From Clostridiales bacterium (GTDB lineage Bacteria > Bacillota > Clostridia > Christensenellales > Aristaeellaceae): a stretch of 8,428 nt of DNA. Under the pieces are notes generated by a model, which was not told where the DNA came from, made no database searches, and saw only the letters and a program-made list of their open reading frames with translations. Below, one piece after another: positions 1 through 5,207 of this stretch; positions within the stretch are counted from its first letter, which is position 1; each line of letters starts with the position of its first letter. A program made the translations under genes and the position numbers. The DNA lies in the NCBI GenBank assembly GCA_022776785.1, contig JALFHA010000381.1, positions 1-8,428 on the forward strand, read 5' to 3'.

Positions 1-143
1 TGTGGTTTCCAATCTCCGCCTGCCTGTTTCCCGCACAGCGGGCGGCAGGCTGCGATTCCAAACCTGCTTGAGGGATTTCATCCCTCAAACTCCCTTCTTC
101 GCTTCGCGCTTATATTCGAGCTTTTAAGTGCAAGACAGTATTA
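1..143 (-). repeat. Left flanking hairpin repeat (reverse-oriented copy)
   Basis: Read on the minus strand, this starts with a 33-base unit (143 to 111) that recurs exactly, in inverted orientation, at 8396-8428. It then runs into GCGCGAAGCGAAGAAGGG (109 to 92), which is also found in the purF-purM spacer at 2298-2315 and, slightly changed, before purH. Next come two perfect hairpins: TTGAGGGAT/ATCCCTCAA with a 3-base loop (68-88), and a two-tier one with GCCTGCC/GGCAGGC outside and CCCGC/GCGGG inside (18-50). I see no gene here. The element runs to the window edge and may be truncated. Its function is unknown; it may be a non-coding intergenic repeat or the terminator region of an unseen neighbour. 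Confidence 0.75.
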
Positions 144-211
144 GGTACAAAGTACGCCTTTTGGCGCAAAATCTCATCCAAAATCACTGAAATTCCGCAT
201 AAACCGCGAAA

Positions 212-244
212 AAACACGAACATTACCTAAAATAATTCAGAAAA
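212..244 (+). promoter_or_regulatory. Candidate PurR operator (PurBox pair) upstream of purE
   Basis: Positions 212-224 read AAACACGAACATT and match the Firmicute PurBox consensus AWWWCCGAACWWT at 11 of 13 positions, with the CGAAC core intact. An inverted, weaker match (ATAATTCAGAAAA, 10 of 13 against the reverse consensus) lies at 232-244. The first site is centred about 42 bases upstream of the -35 box, a plausible place for Bacillus-type PurR, the PRPP-responsive repressor of pur operons. The gap between the two sites is only 7 bases, shorter than the roughly 16-17 of classical PurBox pairs, so the second half may be chance in AT-rich DNA. Inferred from consensus recalled from memory. Confidence 0.5.
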
Positions 245-259
245 AGGTTTGAAATTTCA

Positions 260-288
260 TTGAAAAGCAGGCCCACTCTTGCTATACT
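260..288 (+). promoter_or_regulatory. Sigma-A-type promoter for the pur operon
   Basis: A TTGAAA -35 box (260-265) and a TATACT -10 box (283-288) are separated by exactly 17 bases. The -10 box is preceded by TG one base away (TGCTATACT), making it an extended -10. Transcription should start near 295, giving a leader of about 60 nt before the purE ATG. This is too short for a guanine (purine) aptamer plus expression platform, so control is more likely at initiation, fitting the PurBox-like sites just upstream. The 144-259 stretch is much richer in A and T than the genes and otherwise holds only a small CGCC-TTTT-GGCG hairpin (155-166). Confidence 0.82.
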
Positions 289-311
289 AGGGTGGATTTC
301 ATCTGATTTTG

Positions 312-345
312 CGGCCTTCTGCGCACGCGCGGGGCCGATGGAGGG
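312..345 (+). promoter_or_regulatory. purE leader hairpin and ribosome binding site
   Basis: The short leader can pair CGGCC (312-316) with GGCCG (333-337). The stem ends two bases before the GGAGGG Shine-Dalgarno at 340-345, which is 9 bases upstream of the purE ATG. The SD itself is left single-stranded. The hairpin has no U-tract, so it is not a terminator. Any regulatory role is a guess. Confidence 0.4.
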
Positions 346-354
346 ATTGTTTTT

Positions 355-843
355 ATGCCGAAGGTTGCGCTCATCATGGGCTCCAAGAGCGACGCCCCCT
401 CGCTGGCGGGCTGCGTCAAAATCCTCCGCTCGTTTGGCGTGGAGGTCGAGGTGCACGTCGCCAGCGCGCACAGAACCCCGGAAAAGGTCGCCGCGTTTGC
501 CAACCATGCCCGGGAGAACGGCTTTGAGGTCATCATCGCGGCCGCGGGCAAGGCGGCGCATCTGGCGGGCGTCATCGCCGGGCATACGACGCTGCCGGTC
601 ATCGGCATTCCGGTCAAGTCCTCGCTGATGGACGGGCTGGACTCGCTGCTCTCCACGGTGCAGATGCCCAGCGGTATCCCGGTGGCGACGGTCGCCGTCG
701 GCGGCGGGGACAATGCGGCCTATCTGGCGGCGCAGATGCTCGCCCTCAAATACCCGGAGCTGGCGCAGAAGCTCGACGCGCATCGCCGCGAAATGGCCGA
801 GGCCATCGAGGCAGATGACCGCGCCATCGGGGAGACGCTGTAA
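355..843 (+). CDS. purE: PurE, N5-carboxyaminoimidazole ribonucleotide mutase (class I type)
   Basis: A 162-residue cytoplasmic enzyme of normal PurE length. In the class I reaction N5-CAIR is converted to CAIR. The nucleotide-binding start GSKSD is at residues 9-13, the SAHRTP motif carries the presumed catalytic His39, and AAHLAG with His69 is followed by LPVIGIPV (80-87) and a VQMPSGIPV segment (102-110). SAHRTP and AAHL point to class I rather than class II (AIR carboxylase), which typically has SAHKT and SNAL-type motifs. Class I PurE normally needs PurK to make N5-CAIR, and no purK is in the window. It is the first gene after the promoter, with GGAGGG at good spacing, and is followed 20 bases later by purF. 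Family assignment is certain; the class is inferred from motifs. Confidence 0.96.
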   Translation: MPKVALIMGSKSDAPSLAGCVKILRSFGVEVEVHVASAHRTPEKVAAFANHARENGFEVIIAAAGKAAHLAGVIAGHTTLPVIGIPVKSSLMDGLDSLLSTVQMPSGIPVATVAVGGGDNAAYLAAQMLALKYPELAQKLDAHRREMAEAIEADDRAIGETL

Positions 844-863
844 CATATAAAAGGGAGAACGTC

Positions 864-2276
864 ATGACGGATATCAAGGAACAGGGCGACCGCATGGAGG
901 AAGCCTGCGGCGTATTCGGCATTTACGCCAAGGACGGCGACATCCGCGCGGCGGAGGCCGCATATTACGGGCTGTTTGCGCTCCAGCACCGTGGTCAGGA
1001 GAGCGCGGGCATCGCCGTGGCGGACGGCAAGACCATCCGCCAGTACCGCAACCTCGGCCTCGTGCCGGAGGTTTTTGACGAAGAGATCCTGCACGGGCTG
1101 ACCGGCCAGATCGCCATCGGCCATGTGCGCTACTCCACCTTCGGCGGCAAGGACGTCATCAACGCGCAGCCCGTCGTCGCGCGCTGTAAGATGGGTATGC
1201 TCGCCCTCGCTCACAACGGCAATCTCGTCAACGCCGACGCGCTGCGCAGCGAGATGGAGGACTGCGGCGCCATCTTTCAGACGACGGTGGATACCGAGGT
1301 CATCCTCAATCTCATCGCGCGCGAGAGCAGCAAGGGCCTGCTGGAGGCCATCAAGTCCATGATGCGCGTGGTGCGCGGCAGCTACGCCCTCGTGCTGCTG
1401 GCGAAGGACAGGGTTATCGGCATCCGCGATCCCTACGGCATCCGCCCGCTCTGCCTCGGCCGCGTGGGCGACAGCTTCGTGCTCGCCAGCGAGAGCTGCG
1501 CGCTCGACGCCGTTGGCGCGGAGTTCGTGCGCGACGTGCGCCCCGGCGAGATCGTCACCATCGACGCGGAGGGCATCAGCAGCACGTTCGTGCCCAGCCC
1601 GCTGGGCAGCAGGCTTTGCCTGTTTGAGTTCGTGTACTTCGCCCGGCCCGACTCGGTCATCGACGGCATCAACGTCTACCAGTCCCGCGTGGAGGCTGGA
1701 AGGCGGCTCGCGATGGGCGACGACGTGAAGGCCGATATGGTCATCGGTGTGCCGGACAGCGCCCTCGCCGCCGCGATGGGCTACGCCGAGCAGAGCGGCA
1801 TCCCCTACGGCGACGGACTGGCGAAGAACCGCTACGTCGGCCGCACGTTCATCCAGCCCGAGCAGGGAATGCGCGAGCTGGGCGTGCGCACCAAGCTCAA
1901 CGCGCTCACCCGCAACGTCAAGGGCAAGCGCCTCGTGCTGGTGGATGACTCCATCGTCCGCGGCACGACCAGCCGCAAGATCGTCGAGATGCTTCGCACT
2001 GCGGGCGCGAAAGAGGTGCACATGCGCATCTCCTCCCCGGCGGTGCTGCACCCCTGCTACTTCGGCATCGATACCGCAACCAGCGAGGAGCTGATCGGTC
2101 ACGGCCATAGCGTGGAGGAAATCTGCCGCTTCATCGGCGCGGACAGCCTCAGGTATCTGTCGCTTGACGACCTGCTCAAGACCGTGGCCGGCTCGGGCTG
2201 CCAGTTCTGCACGGGCTGCTTCGATGGCCGCTATCCGATTGACCCCCAGACCGGGGAAATGATTGCGCAGGACTGA
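864..2276 (+). CDS. purF: PurF, glutamine PRPP amidotransferase (Bacillus type, Fe-S)
   Basis: A 470-residue enzyme for the committed step: PRPP plus glutamine gives phosphoribosylamine. The N-terminal glutaminase domain begins at Cys15 (ACGVFGI); the 14 residues before it should be a cleaved propeptide, as in Bacillus PurF. Other glutaminase motifs are QHRGQESAGI (41-50), GHVRYST (86-92) and AHNGN (116-120). The C-terminal phosphoribosyltransferase domain has the PRPP loop LVLVDDSIVRGTTS (357-370). Cys252, Cys398, Cys449 and Cys452 fit the four ligands of the 4Fe-4S cluster; Cys446 is an extra cysteine just before them. The chosen ATG follows AAGGGAG by 6 bases; an internal ATG at residue 11 would leave only a 4-residue leader and has no SD as good. 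It is co-transcribed with purE and is typically feedback-inhibited by purine nucleotides. Confidence 0.97.
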   Translation: MTDIKEQGDRMEEACGVFGIYAKDGDIRAAEAAYYGLFALQHRGQESAGIAVADGKTIRQYRNLGLVPEVFDEEILHGLTGQIAIGHVRYSTFGGKDVINAQPVVARCKMGMLALAHNGNLVNADALRSEMEDCGAIFQTTVDTEVILNLIARESSKGLLEAIKSMMRVVRGSYALVLLAKDRVIGIRDPYGIRPLCLGRVGDSFVLASESCALDAVGAEFVRDVRPGEIVTIDAEGISSTFVPSPLGSRLCLFEFVYFARPDSVIDGINVYQSRVEAGRRLAMGDDVKADMVIGVPDSALAAAMGYAEQSGIPYGDGLAKNRYVGRTFIQPEQGMRELGVRTKLNALTRNVKGKRLVLVDDSIVRGTTSRKIVEMLRTAGAKEVHMRISSPAVLHPCYFGIDTATSEELIGHGHSVEEICRFIGADSLRYLSLDDLLKTVAGSGCQFCTGCFDGRYPIDPQTGEMIAQD

Positions 2277-2281
2277 CTTGC

Positions 2282-2380
2282 AAAGCCTGAGTGAAGGGCG
2301 CGAAGCGAAGAAGGGTCAAGGGATGAAATCCCTTGCGGGGTTTGGGGCAGAGCCCCAAGCAGGTTTGGGCAGCAGCCCAA
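2282..2380 (+). repeat. Intergenic hairpin repeat, copy A (purF-purM spacer)
   Basis: Starts 6 bases after the purF stop with AAAGCCTG. The first 78 bases (2282-2359) align with 5084-5160 before purH. It folds into three consecutive small hairpins: CAAGGGAT/ATCCCTTG with loop GAA (2317-2335), TTGGGGC/GCCCCAA with loop AGA (2342-2358), and TTGGGC/GCCCAA with loop AGCA (2365-2380). None is followed by a T-run, so they do not look like intrinsic terminators, and purM downstream has no convincing promoter. Function unknown; candidates are mRNA stabilisation or processing, or a non-autonomous mobile repeat. Confidence 0.85.
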
Positions 2381-2395
2381 CGTATTCCCAATATT

Positions 2396-2452
2396 CCCCG
2401 CAAATAAGCAGTTTCAGAGCAGGATGCGAAGCATCCTACGATTGAAACGGGG
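2396..2452. repeat. Long nested stem-loop in the purF-purM spacer
   Basis: Three nested inverted arms share one axis: CCCC/GGGG (2396-2399 with 2449-2452), GTTTCA/TGAAAC (2411-2416 with 2443-2448), and a perfect AGGATGC-GAA-GCATCCT hairpin at the tip (2421-2437). The GAA triloop echoes the loop of the first hairpin in copy A. There is no T-run after it. The remaining 2453-2522 shows no feature I can support; the purM SD follows at 2523. Confidence 0.7.
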
Positions 2453-2533
2453 CTGAATCTGCAAAGCGGATATATCGATAAACGTAAGTTAACCCAATGT
2501 AGTTTCTGTCACACCGACCCACGGAGGGATAAC

Positions 2534-3568
2534 ATGATAACATACAAGGACGCAGGCGTGGATGTGGAGCGCGGCTATGAGGCCGTGCGCAGAATGAAGC
2601 AGCATGTGGCGACGACGTTCAATGAGAACGTGCTCGGCGGCCTCGGCTCCTTCGGCGGCTTTTACTCCATCGAGAACGAGGGGCTGGAGAAGCCCGTCCT
2701 CGTGGCGGGCACGGACGGCGTGGGCACCAAGCTCAAGCTCGCCTTCCTGATGGACAAGCACGATACCGTGGGCATCGACTGCGTGGCGATGTGCGTCAAC
2801 GACGTGGTCTGCCAGGGCGCCAAGCCGCTGCTCTTCCTCGACTATGTGGCGACCGGCTACCTCGACCCGCAGAAGGTGGAGCAGATCGTCGCGGGCGTGG
2901 CCGAGGGCTGCCGTCAGGCGGGCTGCGCGCTCATCGGCGGCGAGACCGCCGAAATGCCCGACTTCTACCCGGCGGGTGAGTACGATCTCGCGGGCTTCAC
3001 CGTGGGCATCGTGGACAGGGACAAGTCCATCTCCGGCGCGGCCGTCGCGGAGGGCGACGTGCTCGTGGGCATCGCCTCCTCCGGCGTGCACTCCAACGGC
3101 TATTCGCTCGTGCGCAGGCTCGTGCTCACCGAGGGCCGCGACCTGAGCGCCCCCGTCGATGCGCTCGGCGGCAGGAGCTGGGGTGAGACGCTGCTCACGC
3201 CGACGAAGATCTACGTCAAGTCCGCGCTGGCGGCGTGCAGGGCGGCAAACGTCCACGGCATCGCGCACATCACCGGCGGCGGCTTCATCGAGAACATCCC
3301 GCGCATCCTGCCCGACGGCCTGAGCGCGGAGATTGAGCGCGGCGCGTGGCCTGTGCTGCCCGTCTTTGATGAGCTGCGCAGGCTCGGCGGCTTGGGCGAT
3401 TCGCAGATGTACAATACCTTCAACATGGGCATCGGCATGGTGTTCGCCGTCGCGGCGGACGAGGCCGACGCGCTCATGGCCTCCCTCGTGGCGAGCGGCG
3501 AGCAGGCCTACCGCATCGGCCGCGTGGCGCGCACGGGCGAGAGCGGGGAAAGGCTGGTTCTGCTGTGA
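2534..3568 (+). CDS. purM: PurM, AIR synthetase (FGAM cyclo-ligase)
   Basis: A 344-residue cytoplasmic enzyme of usual length that closes the imidazole ring: ATP-dependent conversion of FGAM to AIR. Motifs run in the family's order: GTDGVGTKLK (59-68), MCVNDVVCQGA (86-96), the metal- and nucleotide-binding CALIGGETAEMPDFY (131-145), SSGVHSNGYSLVRR (182-195), TPTKIYV in the low 220s, HITGGGFIENIPR in the mid 240s, and YNTFNMGIGM near 293-302. No key segment is missing. The ATG follows a GGAGGG Shine-Dalgarno (2523-2528) by 5 bases. It is 257 bases from purF across a hairpin-rich spacer but has no clear promoter of its own, so it is probably read from the purE promoter. Its stop overlaps the purN start. 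Confidence 0.97.
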   Translation: MITYKDAGVDVERGYEAVRRMKQHVATTFNENVLGGLGSFGGFYSIENEGLEKPVLVAGTDGVGTKLKLAFLMDKHDTVGIDCVAMCVNDVVCQGAKPLLFLDYVATGYLDPQKVEQIVAGVAEGCRQAGCALIGGETAEMPDFYPAGEYDLAGFTVGIVDRDKSISGAAVAEGDVLVGIASSGVHSNGYSLVRRLVLTEGRDLSAPVDALGGRSWGETLLTPTKIYVKSALAACRAANVHGIAHITGGGFIENIPRILPDGLSAEIERGAWPVLPVFDELRRLGGLGDSQMYNTFNMGIGMVFAVAADEADALMASLVASGEQAYRIGRVARTGESGERLVLL

Positions 3569-4185
3569 GCGTGCGCATCGCGGTGCTCTGCTCCGGCGGG
3601 GGCACCAATCTGCAGGCGCTCATCGACGCGCAGGAGGCCGGGCAAATCGACGGCAAAATCGTTCTGGTGCTCTCCAATGCCTCCAAGGCCTACGCGCTCG
3701 AGCGCGCGAGGAAGCACGGCATCGAGGATAAGTTCATCAGCAAGAAGCAGCTGGGCAGCGATGTGGCGTTCAATGATGCCATCCTCGCTGAACTGCGCCG
3801 CGTGAGGGCGGAGCTGGTCGTGCTGGCGGGCTACCTGCCCATCGTCGGCGAGCAGATCGTCCGCGCGTATGAGCACCGGATCATCAACATCCATCCGGCG
3901 CTCATTCCGGCGTTCTGCGGGCCGGGCATGTACGGCCACCATGTGCACGAGGCCGTGCTCGCCTATGGCGCGAAGATCTCCGGCGCGACGACCCACTTCG
4001 TCGATGAGCAGGTCGATCACGGCGGCGTCATCATGCAGGAAAGCGTGCCCGTGCTCGAGGACGACACGCCCGATACGCTCGCCGCACGCGTGCTCACCGT
4101 CGAGCACCGGATTCTGCCCGAGAGCGTGCGCCTGTTCTGCGCTGGAAAATTAGGAGTAGATGGAAGACGGGTACATGTGCTATAA
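3565..4185 (+). CDS. purN: PurN, phosphoribosylglycinamide formyltransferase
   Basis: A 206-residue 10-formyl-THF-dependent GAR transformylase, turning GAR into FGAR. The phosphate-binding loop SGGGTN is at 10-15. The catalytic triad is visible as Asn108 and His110 in IINIHP and Asp151 in VDHGG, followed by IMQESVPV (156-163). The GAR/folate-side segment is IPAFCGPGMYG (114-124). It starts with GTG inside the purM stop (GTGA, 4-base overlap), which implies translational coupling; a start further in would cut the first strand, and no free SD exists. Length is normal. An internal promoter overlaps its last codons, so its 3' end also serves as control DNA for the next gene. Confidence 0.96.
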   Translation: MSVRIAVLCSGGGTNLQALIDAQEAGQIDGKIVLVLSNASKAYALERARKHGIEDKFISKKQLGSDVAFNDAILAELRRVRAELVVLAGYLPIVGEQIVRAYEHRIINIHPALIPAFCGPGMYGHHVHEAVLAYGAKISGATTHFVDEQVDHGGVIMQESVPVLEDDTPDTLAARVLTVEHRILPESVRLFCAGKLGVDGRRVHVL

Positions 4186-4186
4186 T
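4157..4186 (+). promoter_or_regulatory. Internal promoter overlapping the purN stop codon
   Basis: A consensus TATAAT -10 box (4181-4186) covers the purN stop TAA and carries the TGn extension (TGCTATAAT, 4178-4186). The -35 position is weak: TAGATG at 4157-4162, spacer 18, matching TTGACA at 3 of 6 positions, which an extended -10 can tolerate. The start would be near 4193. It could drive the GNAT gene, and possibly purH and purD, independently of the purE promoter. No PurBox-like site is obvious beside it. Confidence 0.68.
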
Positions 4187-4211
4187 AATCTGTCTAGCTG
4201 TGTACAAGCCT

Positions 4212-4244
4212 GCGGAGGGCGCGTTTTGTGACGCGTCCTTCCGC
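4212..4244 (+). promoter_or_regulatory. Leader hairpin upstream of the GNAT gene (possible attenuator)
   Basis: The arm GCGGAGGGCGCG (4212-4223) pairs with CGCGTCCTTCCGC (4232-4244): 12 pairs including one G-T, one bulged T, and an 8-base loop. It is followed by GTGTGTTTA, only partly U-rich. It sits between the predicted start near 4193 and the SD at 4253-4257, so it lies in the GNAT leader and could also weaken read-through from purN. Terminator strength is doubtful. Confidence 0.5.
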
Positions 4245-4266
4245 GTGTGTTTAGGAGTCTTTCATC

Positions 4267-5085
4267 ATGATGAGAATCTATCATCCTGTCAGGGGTGTGG
4301 GCGGCGCGCGGCGCGAGAACAGCTTCGCGATCATCGACGACGCGGGCGTGGAAATCGGGCAGGGCGGACTGGAATTCCGCGTGCTCAAAAAGATGCTGCC
4401 CGACAGGCCGCTCGATATTGAAATGAATATGAACGCTCACCCCGTCGCCAGCGATACGCTCTTTGGCGCGCTCAGCGCCCGCGCGGAGAGCATCAAGGAC
4501 GAGCAGAACGGCCTGCCCGCCCGGCTCTATACGCGCTGCGGCATCGACGATGCGGAGCGGCACGAGTACTTCACCCGCATGGGCTTTGACGACTTCGACG
4601 GCGAGGAGCTCTTCGTGCTGCCCGTGCCGCAGGATATGTCCGCCCGGCGGCGCAATTACAGCCCTGTGGGCTGCAAGAGCATCGACGTCGATCTGCGCAC
4701 GCGCACCCGGCGCGAGGAGTTCCTCATGGAGCTCAAGGAGTATGGCTGTGTGGAGCACGCCAGCGAGTGGCTGGAGGAGCGGATGCGCAGCCCCGTGTTC
4801 ATGGCGCGCGCCATGTACTACGGCAGCGATTTTGTGGGCGAAATTCTGGTGCACGGCCAGCAGACCGAGGCGGTGCTGGAAATGGTGCTCACGGAGCCCA
4901 AGTGGCGCGGGCGTGGCGTGGCCAGCGCGCTGATTGACGAGGCGCTGGCGATGCTCTCCCAGCAGGGCGTGCCGCACCTCATCGGCAGGTGCGTGCGCCG
5001 CAACCAGAGCGCCGTGAAGATGTTCCGGCGCAGCGGGTTTGACTGGGTGAGAACCGAGTGCTACCTGCTGGGCAGGGACATGTAA
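4267..5085 (+). CDS. Tandem GNAT-family N-acetyltransferase of unknown substrate
   Basis: A 272-residue protein with no signal peptide or membrane segment. The C-terminal domain (about 134-272) is a full GNAT fold: motif A at LTEPKWRGRGVAS (208-220), with the RGRGVA pyrophosphate loop of acetyl-CoA binding, and motif B at NQSAVKMFRRSGF (246-258). The first 120 residues look like a second, worn GNAT fold: strands around 19-25 and 49-58, a helix at 61-80, then DDAERHEYFTRMGF (94-107), which mirrors motif B, but no RGxG loop. Duplication with one inactive domain is inferred. AGGAG at 4253-4257 is 9 bases before the first of two adjacent ATGs (second at 4270). It has its own promoter and lies between purN and purH; codon use looks like its neighbours. 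Substrate is not predictable: a small amine, an antibiotic or a protein are all possible. Confidence 0.88.
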   Translation: MMRIYHPVRGVGGARRENSFAIIDDAGVEIGQGGLEFRVLKKMLPDRPLDIEMNMNAHPVASDTLFGALSARAESIKDEQNGLPARLYTRCGIDDAERHEYFTRMGFDDFDGEELFVLPVPQDMSARRRNYSPVGCKSIDVDLRTRTRREEFLMELKEYGCVEHASEWLEERMRSPVFMARAMYYGSDFVGEILVHGQQTEAVLEMVLTEPKWRGRGVASALIDEALAMLSQQGVPHLIGRCVRRNQSAVKMFRRSGFDWVRTECYLLGRDM

Positions 5086-5160
5086 AGCCTGGGCACAGGC
5101 GCGAAGCGATGAAGGGTCAAGGGGCAATGCCCCTTGCGGGGTTTGGGGCGGCGCCCCAAG
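5084..5160 (+). repeat. Intergenic hairpin repeat, copy B (GNAT-purH spacer)
   Basis: Aligned with copy A from AAAGCCTG, whose first bases overlap the GNAT stop codon. It keeps the GCGAAGCGA and GAAGGGTCAAGGG blocks and the first two hairpins: CAAGGGGC/GCCCCTTG with loop AAT (5118-5136) and TTGGGGC/GCCCCAA with loop GGC (5143-5159). Compared with copy A, the first stem has changed on both arms (AT/AT to GC/GC), so pairing is preserved. The third hairpin of copy A is missing; instead an unrelated GCGGG/CCCGC hairpin lies at 5174-5188, just before the purH SD. Confidence 0.85.
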
Positions 5161-5207
5161 AGGATAAGCGGTTGCGGGCGCGTCCCGCGGAAAGGAATCA
5201 GATAACC

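Noticed and set aside
1..143. CRISPR array or IS-element end at the left edge
   Set aside because: The repeats are palindromic and not evenly spaced, with no transposase or target duplication visible.
295..354. Guanine, PRPP or ZTP riboswitch in the purE leader
   Set aside because: The leader is only about 60 nt and lacks the conserved aptamer cores. I also looked for them in the purF-purM and GNAT-purH spacers; CCTGGGCA near 5088 resembles a ZTP fragment, but no other part of that aptamer is present.
720..2108. 462-residue open frame on the minus strand across purF
   Set aside because: It is antisense to an unmistakable PurF, has low-complexity Ala/Arg/His-rich content and no family motifs. 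Long antisense frames are expected in GC-rich coding DNA.
2263..2445. 60-residue plus-strand frame between purF and purM
   Set aside because: It begins inside the purF end and is made mainly of hairpin repeat; the same peptide pattern arises in copy B, so the repeat explains it.
2442..2484. Promoter for purM using TTGAAA and TATATC
   Set aside because: The gap between the boxes is 23 bases, too long, and TTGAAA is part of the palindrome arm.
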